Notes under the pieces: model-generated
Databases searched by the model: none
The model's input: the letters and a program-made list of their open reading frames with translations, nothing else
What the model was told of the DNA's origin: nothing
Position numbers and translations under genes: made by a program
Source of the DNA: Paulinella micropora
Taxonomy: Eukaryota > Cercozoa > Imbricatea > Euglyphida
Direction: 5' to 3'
NCBI GenBank assembly: GCA_009731375.1
Contig: BJOX01000170.1
Span: forward strand, 759,926 to 787,214
Length of the DNA stretch: 27,289 nt
Shown here: piece after piece, positions 16,574 through 27,289 of the stretch
How the letters are laid out: every line of letters starts with the position of its first letter
Position numbering within the stretch: position 1 is the stretch's first letter

Positions 16574-17404
16574 TTCTACAACACCCCAAATTTTGGGTTG
16601 CGGGTGGCAAAAGTGGCACCACAGGCCAGGCTTTCCAGGAAGCAAAGCCAGAAAGTGGCACCACAGGCCAGGCTGTCCAGGAAGCAAACCCATAAAGTGG
16701 CACCACAGGCCAGGCTGTCCAGGAAGCAAAGCCAGAAAGTGGCACCACAGGCCAGGCTTTCCAGGAAGCAAAGCCAGAAAGTGGCACCACAGGCCATGCT
16801 GTCCGGGAAGCAAAGCCGGAAAGTGGCACCACAGGCCAGGCTGTCCAGGAAGTGAACCCAGAAAGTGGCACCACAGGCCAGGCTTTCCAGGAAGCAAAGC
16901 CAGAAAGTGGCACCACAGGCCAGGCTGTCCAGGAAGCAAAGCCAGAAAGTGGCACCACAGGCCAGGCTGTCCAGGAAGCAAAGCCAGAAAGTGGCACCAC
17001 AGGCCAGGCTGTCCAGGAAGCAAAGCCAGAAAGTGGCACCACAGGCCAGGCTGTCCAGGAAGCAAACCCAGAAACTGACATCACAGGCCAGGCTGTCCAG
17101 GAAGCAAAGCCAGAAAGTGGCACCACAGGCCAGGCTGTCCAGGAAGCAAACCCAGAAACTGACACCACAGGCCAGGCTGTCCAGGAAGCAAAGCCAGAAA
17201 GTGGCACCACAGGCAGGCTGTCCAGGAAGCAAAGCCAGAAATTGGCACCACAGGCCAGGCTGTCCAGGAAGCAAAGCCAGAAAGTGGCACCACAGGCCAG
17301 GCTGTCCAGGAAGCAAAGCCAGAAAGTGGCACCACAGGCCAGGCTTTCCAGGAAGCAAAACCAGAAAGTGGCACCAGAAACCCGAAATTCCGGGTGATGT
17401 AGAA
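16574..17404. repeat. 42-bp minisatellite with inverted terminal repeats
   Basis: About 18 tandem units of 42 bp (AAAGTGGCACCACAGGCCAG and then GCTGTCCAGGAAGCAAAGCC) lie between 16610 and 17373. Variants include GAAACTGACAYCACAGGCC. The ends, 16574-16599 and 17379-17404, are inverted repeats identical at 22 of 26 bases. The unit is 14 codons (ESGTTGQAVQEAKP), but a stop occurs in the second unit and a one-base deletion near 17212 breaks the frame, so protein coding is unlikely. Confidence 0.9.
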
Positions 17405-17414
17405 CAAATCTGAG

Positions 17415-17470
17415 AATACACGTATTTGGGTGCTAACCGGATGAATAAGTCGTTTAGGCTAGCAGGTAAG
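17415..17470 (+). pseudogene. Decayed copy of the exon at 16453-16530
   Basis: CGTATTTGGGTGCTAACCGG, then ATGAATAAGTCGTTTAGG and AGCAG|GTAAGAC, parallel 16486-16536. An in-frame TGA and two lost bases make it non-coding, while the donor is even closer to consensus than in the intact copy. The two copies flank the minisatellite as direct repeats. Confidence 0.6.
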
Positions 17471-17512
17471 ACTAATATTATTCTTGCATTTTTTTTAAAT
17501 TCTACTTTAGCG

Positions 17513-17516
<4 letters not shown>

Positions 17517-17566
<50 letters not shown>

Positions 17567-17670
17567 GCTCTTAGGCTAGTACTTTTCTTCATTTATTTCT
17601 CCCAAGTCAGCAATAGTCGATTGTGAACAGGTTGTATAAGAAAGAATCTGAAGAGAACGAAACGTATAGA

Positions 17671-17701
<31 letters not shown>

Positions 17702-17745
17702 CATATATACATACATACATACATACATACATACATGCATGCATT
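17517..17745. repeat. CT, TA and ATAC tracts
   Basis: CT 17517-17568, a 100-base unique stretch without a recognised exon, then TA and ATAC from 17672 to 17745. Confidence 0.88.
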
Positions 17746-17766
17746 TATAATATTGGTTTGTACCCA

Positions 17767-17826
17767 GGCCCTCAGCACCCCGAACGGTTGTTGGCATCGA
17801 TGCATCGCCGTACCTTTCCAGGTGCT
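17767..17826 (-). CDS. Candidate small exon, product unknown
   Basis: On the minus strand CATACATACAG| precedes CACCTGGAAAGG, and CTGG|GTACAA closes the segment. It reads HLERYGDASMPTTVRGAEGL in phase 0. The plus strand also has CCCAG|...CCAG|GTGCTG giving 18 codons. The minus reading looks more protein-like. Neither is matched to a family. Confidence 0.3.
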
Positions 17827-17964
17827 GTATGTATGTGTGTATGCCTTCATGCATGTATGGTTGCTGGAATTGATCCGTTTCTGTTCCCTCAATATGCACA
17901 TGTAATAATTTGTGTATACGTGTGTAGAACATTGGTGCCCCACACCCACGCCCATTACCCCCAG

Positions 17965-18150
17965 AGGTCAGATGTAAAAGATGAAAAATAGATGTAAAAT
18001 GGATGAAATAGAGTAAAAATGTAAAACGGATGTAAAACAGGTGTTAAAGGGATGTAAAACGGAATGAGGATGTAGAACGGATTCAAAACGGACTTAAAAT
18101 GATTTGAAATAGATGTAACATAGATGTAACATAGATGTAAAATACATACA
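17965..18150. repeat. Degenerate array of about 11 bp, unit near GGATGTAAAAC
   Basis: Some 15 diverged units with spacing of 10-13 bases. Drift (AGATGTAACAT, GGATGAAATAG) suggests an old minisatellite. It is A/G-rich on the plus strand with frequent stops. Confidence 0.75.
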
Positions 18151-18227
18151 GAGCTAGAGGTATTGAACGCGCTGAGAACGAAGTTTGCTTTTCCACAGAC
18201 CTGGCTGGAAGCTGAGAATGATGAAAT

Positions 18228-18228
18228 C

Positions 18229-18321
<93 letters not shown>
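18228..18321. repeat. (AAT)n
   Basis: A nearly pure array at the left border of the putative retrotransposon segment. Confidence 0.97.
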
Positions 18322-18324
<3 letters not shown>

Positions 18325-18840
18325 ATAGCTGAGGCGTACTGATGCAGCTAATGGCATATCCTCAACGGACATAAGCCTCCAATACCCTTGTTCGAGGTCC
18401 TCCACCCCCCCGTGTCAGTCTCTCGCCTGATGATCGGGGCCACCGATGGAGCTCCTGAGGGCAAGACTGCACTAAGCCGAGGTTATTCCGCAGTCCCAGC
18501 AACCTCTTGCAAGACGTCACCGAATGTGCAAGTGCATACACCAAGCGCGGTTGCTAGAGCTGCCTCGAAACCCCACCCATAACAATCTGGTGTCTGCTGG
18601 GTCCTGGGCTATCAACCAGCATATGCGGAGTTTAAGATCTTTTACGCGCGCAACGACCCTCCTCCCCAGCATCTACCACCAAAGGGTTATGAGTTGGCGT
18701 CACAGTTTAACGCCTTGGGGCCATTGGGCTGAATAATAATAATAGTAATAGTAATAATAATAATAATAATAACAATAATAATAATAATAATAATAATGAT
18801 GATGATGATGATGATGATAATAATAATAATAATAATGATA

Positions 18841-18905
<65 letters not shown>
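18322..18905 (+). mobile_element. Putative non-LTR retrotransposon 3' end with AAT tail
   Basis: About 410 bases of unique, GC-balanced sequence end at GGGGCCATTGGGCTG (18731) and pass straight into a 170-base (AAT)n tail with GAT and AAC variants. Terminal trinucleotide tails of this kind are usual for several LINE clades and their SINE partners. No reverse transcriptase motif is present, as expected for a 5'-truncated copy. The open frames (60-70 codons) resemble nothing I know. Confidence 0.45.
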
Positions 18906-18906
<1 letters not shown>

Positions 18907-18992
18907 GTGCTTCTCTGTCAATGGCTGATGCATTTCTGCACATGCGCCTCCATCGTCTCACCCGTGAGGGGAGTACGAAGAATTGACGATAA

Positions 18993-19080
18993 GCTCTAAT
19001 GACACCCCCGCAAGGGCAGTTCCAACACTTCCAGACGGGCCGGTATGTTCAANNNNNNNNNNTTCCAGGCGGACCGGTAT

Positions 19081-19081
<1 letters not shown>
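18993..19081 (-). mobile_element. SINE-related copy 2, headless
   Basis: Bases 18993-19052 match 1-60 almost exactly. After the 10-base gap the sequence resumes with CCAGGCGGACCGGTATGTT, a second body unit, and then changes to AAT. The tRNA head seen in copy 1 is missing. The left boundary here (GATAA|GCTCTAATGAC) shows that the element may end exactly at the window's first base. Confidence 0.6.
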
Positions 19082-19121
<40 letters not shown>

Positions 19122-19281
19122 GAAGAAGAAGAAGGGATAAGAATAAGGGATACGGGATAAGGGATAAGGGATAAGGGATAAGGGATAAGGGATGAGGGAT
19201 GAGGGATAAGGGACAAGGGACAAAGGACAAGGGTCAAGGGACAAGGGACAAGGGATAAGGGATAAGGGATAAGGGATAAGG

Positions 19282-19313
<32 letters not shown>

Positions 19314-19345
19314 TACACACACACACACTTACATACATACATACA
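19082..19345. repeat. AAT, GGGATAA heptamer and CA tracts
   Basis: AAT and GAA to 19133, then about 20 units of a seven-base repeat GGGATAA/GGGACAA (19140-19280), then CA to 19330 and ATAC to 19345. Confidence 0.92.
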
Positions 19346-19365
19346 TTCACCTACTGATGCCTGCC

Positions 19366-21092
<1,727 letters not shown>

Positions 21093-21667
21093 GATGTCGC
21101 AAAGGAATGTAGTCCTTGCAAAGGAACGCAGTTTCACATCAAACAATAATTTGTGTACTGTGCATGTGTCCGGGATGGGAATCACGGGTAGACTGTGTTC
21201 TGGAAAAAGAAGAGGAGGAAGGACGTTGAAGAAAAAGGCAATCTAGGAATGGAGAGTGGGAGGATAAGGAAGAAGAGAAAGAAAAGGAAGCCGTTAGTCC
21301 AAGTGTTTTGAGCACCGTAAGCTTGCGCAAGCTACAATGATGACATTGTGTAAAGGCCTAAACCCCCGAAGGGACCTAGCCCGGGCTATGCAACACTGGA
21401 CGGCTATGACGGAATGCAGGATGAGAAGTAAGGGGAGGATGAGAGGGCGGATTGGAGTTCTTCTTCAATGTCTTTCCATACGCTCAGGTGCTTTCTTCTT
21501 TCGATTGGTTCTTTCGGGGCATTCTTGGACGAAATGAGAGTATGTCTCGGCGTCAACACTGTGGGTGGAATCCGGGTTGACAATGCCGGGTTGTGACTTA
21601 TAGTCCGGATGGACGTGCACTTTTGGACTCTTCTTTTCGAGGAGGCTCGAAGGATCTTCGTAAGGGA
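21093..21667. other. Unassigned 570-base unique region with palindromes
   Basis: The longest non-repeat island in the right half. The minus frame 21677-21410 contains HTLISSKNAPKEPIERRKHL and SVWKDIEEELQSALSSS, which look protein-like but unplaced. The plus strand reads LNPRRDLARAMQHWTAMTEC. Three perfect inverted repeats cluster at 21320-21388. Shared motifs with 7303-7482 suggest a mobile-element origin. Confidence 0.45.
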
Positions 21668-21675
21668 GATAGATG

Positions 21676-21721
<46 letters not shown>

Positions 21722-21942
21722 GATAGATGGATAACTTTCCAAACAGCCTAAAATACCTACCACAGGCATGTATGTATGTATGTATGTATGTATGTATGTA
21801 CGTATGTACGTATGTATGTATGTATGTATGTATGTATGTATGTATACATGTATTTATGTATGTATTTATGGATGTGTGGATGTGTGGATGTATGTATGTA
21901 TGTACGTAGGTAGGTTGGTAGGTAGGTAGGTAGGTAGGTAGG

Positions 21943-22033
<91 letters not shown>

Positions 22034-22244
22034 GTAGGTAGGTAGGTAGGTAGATAGNNNNNNNNNNNNNNNNNNNNNNNNNNNNNNNNNNNNNNNNNNN
22101 NNNNNNNNNNNNNNNNNNNNNNNNNNNNNNNNNNNNNNNNNNNNNNNNNNNNNNNATGGATAGATGGATAGATGGATAGATGGATAGATGGATAGATGGA
22201 TAGATGGATAGATGGATAGATAGGTAGGTAGGTAGGTAGGTAGG

Positions 22245-22342
<98 letters not shown>

Positions 22343-22350
22343 TTATGTAG
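21668..22350. repeat. GATA, TATG, GGTA and GGAT arrays around a 98-base gap
   Basis: GATA 21668-21730, a short island 21731-21770 that is a diverged long-block half (AACTTTCCAAACAGCCTAAA), TATG 21771-21900, GGTA and GATA to 22057, N 22058-22155, an eight-base GATGGATA array to 22218, and GATA to 22341. Confidence 0.93.
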
Positions 22351-22501
22351 GTGTGTTGAGGGGACCCTGAAGGGATTGCCTGTAGTTTTACTTAATACAT
22401 AGCTTTTATGTAGGTATTATATAGATAGTTAGGTAGATAGATTCATAATAGTACCTTGAAAGACACGCCTGTAGCTGTATGCAGCTTGCTCAAACACTAC
22501 C

Positions 22502-22703
22502 TATGGAGAAGGAGAAAGAGAAGGAGATGGAGATGGAGATGGAGAGGGAGAGGGAGAAGGAGAAGGAGAAGGAGAGGAGAAGGAGAGGAAAAGGAGAGGA
22601 GAAGGAGAGGAGAAGGAGAAGGAGAAGGAGAAGGAGAGGAGAAGCAGGCACATTGACACACTATTATTATTATTATTATTATTATTACTATTACTATTAT
22701 TAC

Positions 22704-22739
<36 letters not shown>

Positions 22740-22876
22740 CAACATCATCATCATCATCAATATTATTATTATTATTATTATTATTAGTAGTAGTAGTAGT
22801 AGTAGTATTATTATTATTATTATTATTATTGTTGTTATTATTATTTCTATTATTATGATTATTATTATCATTATTA

Positions 22877-22925
<49 letters not shown>

Positions 22926-22930
22926 ACACA
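22502..22930. repeat. GGAGAA and ATT arrays
   Basis: GGAGAT/GGAGAA hexamers to 22645, then ATT with short ACT, ATC and GTA blocks to 22924. Confidence 0.95.
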
Positions 22931-23019
22931 CATGTGGCTGTAGGCAGCTTATTTAAACACTTCCTATGTAATCATAGACAGACATATTTTACACACGTAT
23001 GAACATAGAAAGAAAGAAA

Positions 23020-23760
<741 letters not shown>

Positions 23761-23784
23761 TAACATATTATACATGAGTATTGA

Positions 23785-23902
23785 CATGCATACATACATA
23801 CATACATACATACAAACATACATATACACATACATGCATACATACATACATACATACATACATACATGGTATTAAAAGCATGCAAACACGCACACACATA
23901 CA

Positions 23903-23999
<97 letters not shown>

Positions 24000-24297
24000 T
24001 ACACATAAACACATACACATAACACGCATGCAGCTGTATGCAGCTTGCTCAAAGACTACCTACTCAAGCATAGACATAAATATTATCGATACGTATGAAC
24101 ATACATCTATACGTACATATATACATACATGTATACGTACTTGAAACGGTACAAGCATGCATGCATTCATTCATTCATTCATACATACATACATACATAC
24201 ATACATACATACATACATACATACATACTTGCATACTTGCATGCATGCATGCATACATACATACATACATACATACATACACACACGCACACACACG

Positions 24298-24332
<35 letters not shown>

Positions 24333-24366
24333 TATATATATATATATATTATATATATATATATAT
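23785..24366. repeat. ATAC, CT, CA and TA tracts
   Basis: ATAC 23785-23867, CT 23906-23948, CA to 24020, ATAC 24178-24280, CA to 24313, TA to 24366. Confidence 0.93.
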
Positions 24367-24398
24367 ACCGATACGCAGCCATGGGCAAGCAACTGGAA

Positions 24399-24457
<59 letters not shown>

Positions 24458-24992
24458 CCGGTATGCATCCATGAGCAAGCGACTGGAAATATGCTCCCCT
24501 TGTATGTCCGTCGCCTGCTTGTATGTATGTATGTATGTATGTATGTATGTATGGAAATATGCCCCCTTGTATGTCCGTCGCCTGCAGGTATGTATGTATG
24601 TATGTATGTATGTATGTATGTATGTATTTATGGAAATATGTTCCCCTTGTATGTCTGTCGCCTGCATGTATGTATGTATGTATGTATGTATGTATGTATG
24701 TATGGAAATATGCTCCCCTTGTATGTCCGTCGCCTGCATGTATGTATGTATGTATGTATGTATGTATGTATGTATTTATGGAAATACGCTCCCCTTGTAT
24801 GTCCGTCGCTTGCAGGTATGTATGTATGTATGTATGTATGTATGTATGTATGTATGTATGTATGTATGTATGTATGTATGTATTTACGGAAATATGCTCC
24901 CCTTGTATGTCCGTCGCCTGCGTATGTATGTATGTATGTATGTATGTATTTATGAAAATATGCTCCCCTTGTATGTCCGTCGCCTGTATAAG
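24367..24992 (+). repeat. Seven copies of an intron 3' end separated by GTAT repeats
   Basis: A block of about 35 bp (GGAAATATGCTCCCCTTGTA and then TGTCCGTCGCCTG) recurs near 24485, 24553, 24632, 24704, 24780, 24889 and 24953, spaced by (TATG)n. Two related starts (CAAGCAACTGGAAAT, CAAGCGACTGGAAAT) precede at 24387 and 24475. Only the last copy continues to TATAAG| and the OTU exon, so the repeated block is the pyrimidine-rich end of that intron. Confidence 0.88.
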
Positions 24993-25055
24993 CAATCATA
25001 CGTGGTCCCCGTGGTGCGTGTGTCCTACCACGGCAAAAACCACTACAACTCATTG
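24993..25055 (+). CDS. OTU exon with catalytic histidine
   Basis: A 63-base exon, 21 codons, phase 0, between CCTGTATAAG and TTG|GTATCT. The HYNSL motif follows RVSYHGKN, the standard last strand of OTU domains. The donor is made by the first unit of the TATC array behind it. Confidence 0.82.
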
Positions 25056-25056
25056 G

Positions 25057-25092
<36 letters not shown>

Positions 25093-25153
25093 CATCCATC
25101 CATCCATCCATCTATCTATCTATCTATCCATCCATCCATCCATCCATCCATCC

Positions 25154-25199
<46 letters not shown>

Positions 25200-25669
25200 G
25201 TCTATCTATGTCTATCTATCTATACTACATCTATCTTCAGGTCTCCGGCACGCTTGATGTATGATGTATGATATATGATGACGATGATGTATGATGCATG
25301 ATGTAGATGTATGATGTATGATGTATGATGATGATGATGGATGATGATGGATGATGATGGATGATGATGGATGATGATGGATGATGATGGATGATGATGG
25401 ATGATTCGATGTATCTATTAATCTATTAATCTATTCACAGTTCGCCCGCTTGGCCAAAGGGAAGGACAACCTAAATACCTATCTGCATCTATCTGCATCT
25501 ATCCATCTGTATCTATATTCTATCTATCTATCCAGGTTTCCGCCACTCTTCCCTTTCGCCCGCTGGGGGACGGAAAGGACTCTCCCATCTCATTTGAGCA
25601 GGTGTTGTGTTTTTTTTTTTTCTTCTCCCCTCCATTTTCTTTGTTTGTCTTTTATTTCCTTCCTTTTAA

Positions 25670-25700
<31 letters not shown>

Positions 25701-25895
25701 CTCCCCCTTGGAACCTACTTGTTTCTTTCCTCATCTCTTTCCTCATCTCATGTCAGCAGCCCGCATGGCGCAAGCGAGGAAAGAGAGATCTTCTCCCAGT
25801 TTGTTTCTTTTCTCAACTCTTTCCTTTCTTATTTGGCCAGGTCCGCATATGGGGCAAGATAGGAAAGAGAAATCCTCACCAAGTCCCTTGTTAAA

Positions 25896-25939
<44 letters not shown>

Positions 25940-26634
25940 ACTTGTTTCTATTCTCATCTCTTTCCTTTCTCATTTGGCCAGGTCCGCATTTCTCAAGAGA
26001 GGAAAGAGAAATCCTCACCAAGTCCCTTAAGGCAGCTGCAACTCGAGTCCTCTGCCTCCTTTCAGAGACTAAGACAAAGCCCACGTCATCACTTGCAACA
26101 AGGCGCCGCGCTGAGTCGGGAAACACAGGTAGGTGGGTGGATTGATGAGTAGGTAGGTAGATAGGTATCGTAGGTAGGTAAGTGCGTAGGTAGGTTGATA
26201 GAAAGGAAGGTAGGCAGATAGTCACTAGTACCAGCCAGAATTTGCGGGAGATGTTTGCTTTGTATCTACGTATGTCTGCAGCGTTCTCTCATCAACCTGC
26301 TGAAAGACACCGAGCCCGAGATCAACAAAGTCGTGTCGGCACAAGACCTGGACGAGATGTGGCGCGAGTGCGACCCGAGAGGTCTGTCTGTCTGTCTGTT
26401 TGTCTGTTTGTTTATTTTTCTGTTTGTCTGTCTGTCTATCCATCTACCTATCTATTTATCGTGTCGGCGCAAGATGAGGACGAGCTCTTGCGCGAGTACG
26501 ACCCGAGAGGTTTGTCTGTTTGTCTGTTTGTCTGTTTGTCTATCTGTCTGTCTATCTATCTATTTATCGTGTCCGCACAAGACCTTGACGAGCTGTGGCG
26601 AGTGCGACCCGATAGGTCTGTCAGTATGTCTGCT

Positions 26635-26668
<34 letters not shown>

Positions 26669-26681
26669 CCTATCTATCTAC

Positions 26682-26720
<39 letters not shown>

Positions 26721-26743
26721 GCTGGCTAGCTATCTATCCATCC

Positions 26744-26778
<35 letters not shown>

Positions 26779-27073
26779 GTGTCGGCACAAGATCTGGACG
26801 AGCTGTGGCGCGAGTGCGACCTGAGAGGTCTGTCTGTCTGTCTGTTTGGTATGTATGTAGGTATGTAGGTGGGTAGGTAGGTATGTATGTATGTATGTGT
26901 GTATGTGTGTATGTATGTATGTATGTATGTATGTAGGTATGTATGTATGTATGTAGGTATGTATGTAGGCATGCATGTATGTATGTATTACATACCTACA
27001 TACATACATACATACATACATGTATGCATGCAGCAGCACCACCTTCGGCAGTCAGCACTCGGTCAAACACCGG
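24993..27073 (+). CDS. OTU-type deubiquitinase, C-terminal part of the gene
   Basis: OTU proteins are cysteine peptidases that remove ubiquitin. The exons are 24993-25055 ([20 protein letters not shown] then L), 25536-25601 ([20 protein letters not shown] then EQ), 25982-26128 ([20 protein letters not shown] and onward), 26282-26381 ([20 protein letters not shown] then [13 protein letters not shown]) and probably 27034-27073. The first three are phase 0 at both ends, the fourth starts in phase 0 and ends in phase 1, and the fifth accepts phase 1, so one frame runs through all. RVSYHGxxHYNSL holds the catalytic His of the OTU fold, close to plant OTLD1/OTUD5-like proteins. The catalytic Cys exon (DGNCLF-type) was not found upstream in the window and may lie left, in a gap, or be absent. 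The C-terminal part is unassigned. Confidence 0.7.
25056..25535. repeat. TATC, CATC and GATGATG intronic repeats with a split exon copy
   Basis: TATC/CATC 25057-25225, ATGATG(T/G) 25258-25410, CTAT to 25531. GTCTCCGGCACGCTTGATG at 25241 and TTCGCCCGCTTGGCCAAAGG at 25441 each follow a good acceptor and match the front and middle of the next exon, as if one exon copy had been split by the ATG repeat. Confidence 0.8.
25536..25601 (+). CDS. OTU gene exon 2
   Basis: A 66-base exon, 22 codons, phase 0. The acceptor CTATCTATCCAG comes straight from the repeat, and the donor is GAGCAG|GTGTTG. The product [20 protein letters not shown] follows directly on HYNSL. Confidence 0.6.
25760..25895 (+). pseudogene. 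Two partial copies of the next exon's 5' half
   Basis: CAG|CCCGCATGGCGCAAGCGAGG (25760) and CAG|GTCCGCATATGGGGCAAGAT (25841) match the start of the exon at 25982, each with its own pyrimidine tract and acceptor but no donor. The first keeps the frame ([14 protein letters not shown]). The second is shifted. They could act as alternative acceptors, but more likely are dead duplicates. Confidence 0.6.
25900..25937. repeat. (GA)n
   Basis: A pure GA run separating the second decayed exon copy from the pyrimidine tract of the true exon. Confidence 0.95.
25982..26128 (+). CDS. OTU gene exon 3
   Basis: A 147-base exon, 49 codons, phase 0, between CATTTGGCCAG and ACACAG|GTAGGT. The frame that fits its neighbours reads [20 protein letters not shown], a basic, Ser/Gln-rich, probably disordered segment. 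Another open frame ([20 protein letters not shown]) looks more helical but does not fit the phases on both sides. Confidence 0.55.
26282..26381 (+). CDS. OTU gene exon 4
   Basis: A 100-base exon between GTCTGCAG and CGAGAG|GTCTGT, reading [20 protein letters not shown] then [13 protein letters not shown]. Its second half (26333-26381) plus donor is repeated three times downstream. Confidence 0.6.
26382..27033 (+). repeat. Intron with three half-exon copies in TGTC/TATC and GTAT repeats
   Basis: Copies of the 49-base second half of exon 4 start at 26461, 26569 and 26779, each ending in a GAG|GT or TAG|GT donor-like site but preceded by TATC without an AG acceptor. Copy 26569 has a two-base deletion. 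TGTC/TATC arrays separate them, and GTAT plus an inverted GTAT/ATAC junction near 26990 fill the rest. Confidence 0.85.
27034..27073 (+). CDS. Possible OTU gene exon 5
   Basis: The CATGCAG acceptor and CCGG|GTTTCC donor bound 40 bases. Joined in phase 1 to exon 4 it reads [14 protein letters not shown], a disordered-type stretch. Confidence 0.4.
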
Positions 27074-27084
27074 GTTTCCCCCTT

Positions 27085-27289
27085 TCTTCCTTCTCCTCTT
27101 CCTCCTCTTCTTCCTCTTCTTGCTCCTCCTCCTCCTCCTCTTCTTCTTCTTCTTCTTCTCCTCCTCCTCCTCCTCCTCCTCCTTCTCGTCCTCCTCCTCC
27201 TCCTCTTTTTCTTCTTCTTCTTCTTCTTCTTCTTCTTCTTCTTCTTCTCCTCCTCCTCCTCCTCCTCCTCCTCCTCCTCCTCCTCCTCC
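27085..27289. repeat. CTT/CTC polypyrimidine tract
   Basis: Trinucleotide CTT and CTC blocks run to the window edge, like 5830-6600. Confidence 0.95.

Noticed and set aside
16610-17373. The 42-bp array as a coding repeat protein (ESGTTGQAVQEAKP, or the minus-strand reading)
   Set aside because: A stop in the second unit and a one-base deletion near 17212 break the frame on both strands, and the flanks show splice sites outside the array.
19140-19280. GGGATAA heptamers as interstitial telomere sequence
   Set aside because: The unit is not a permutation of the plant-type TTTAGGG or any telomere repeat I know. It drifts to GGGACAA and lies next to other SSRs.
24485-24992. CRISPR-like pattern of about 35-bp repeats with spacers
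   Set aside because: The spacers are all the same GTAT microsatellite, and the setting is a eukaryotic intron.
25982-26128. Alternative frame with [20 protein letters not shown] as the true product of OTU exon 3
   Set aside because: It looks helical but does not match the phase-0 junctions on both sides, whereas the chosen frame does. Transcript data could overturn this.

Overview
This is nuclear, intron-bearing eukaryotic DNA from a genome packed with simple sequence repeats. Microsatellites, minisatellites and assembly gaps make up most of the 27 kb. The gaps are at 2237-2246, 5251-5525, 10046-10878, 19053-19062, 20245-20254 and 22058-22155. Unique sequence survives as small islands of 30-600 bases. 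The repeats are mostly GATA/TATC, ATAC/GTAT, AAT, ATC, GAA/CTT, GA, CA, TA, TTG and TTACA. No rRNA, complete tRNA, CRISPR array or bacterial-type operon is visible. Very long open frames exist only because triplet or stop-free repeats lack stop codons, so they are not reported as genes.

Two real genes can be pieced together from exons whose splice sites and reading phases agree. The first is on the minus strand, about 4269 down to 453, and continues past the window's left edge. It encodes the first half of a SET-domain protein whose SET fold is interrupted by a MYND-type zinc finger. Features recognised from memory place it closest to plant ATXR2 and the related SMYD5 group. These are the KKGRGLYATRYFTRG start of SET-N, the GDIILWERPVL strand, a CAHC pair followed by WIGS, a CxxC/YC...H...C half-finger, and a WWTVLPFP motif. 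The second gene is on the plus strand from about 24993 to at least 27073. It encodes the end of an OTU-type deubiquitinase ([13 protein letters not shown], with the catalytic His) followed by an unassigned C-terminal region. The ATXR2-like character and the OTU exon suggest a green-lineage organism, possibly a charophyte alga. That is inference, and an animal source is not excluded.

Layout: 1-181, tRNA-derived SINE on the minus strand; 181-4270, SET/MYND gene with introns that are almost pure microsatellite; 4270-6735, unassigned islands, CA and CTT/CTC tracts and a gap; 6736-8125, duplicated exon-like segment, a dispersed repeat of about 260 bp and GATA arrays; 8219-9140, CTTGCTTCCTTC and CCTT arrays; 9190-10900, ATAC/CA/TA tracts and the large gap; 10907-12450, a two-module satellite in ATC/AAT repeats; 12290-13180, GATA arrays with a large inverted repeat; 13660-14530, second copy of the dispersed repeat and a GC-rich hairpin element; 14748-17470, plus-strand exon-like islands in TTG repeats and a 42-bp minisatellite with inverted termini; 17760-19290, small islands, a probable retrotransposon tail and a second SINE-related copy; 19366-21090, a higher-order repeat of long and short blocks in GATA; 21100-24060, unassigned islands and six copies of another short block; 24360-27289, repeats leading into and through the OTU gene.

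The most striking feature is that at least eight unrelated short segments, many of them exon-like or carrying splice-site sequence, occur as 2-8 diverged local copies separated by microsatellite. Often only one half of an exon, with its donor or acceptor side, is repeated. The microsatellites appear to have spread together with pieces of neighbouring exons.
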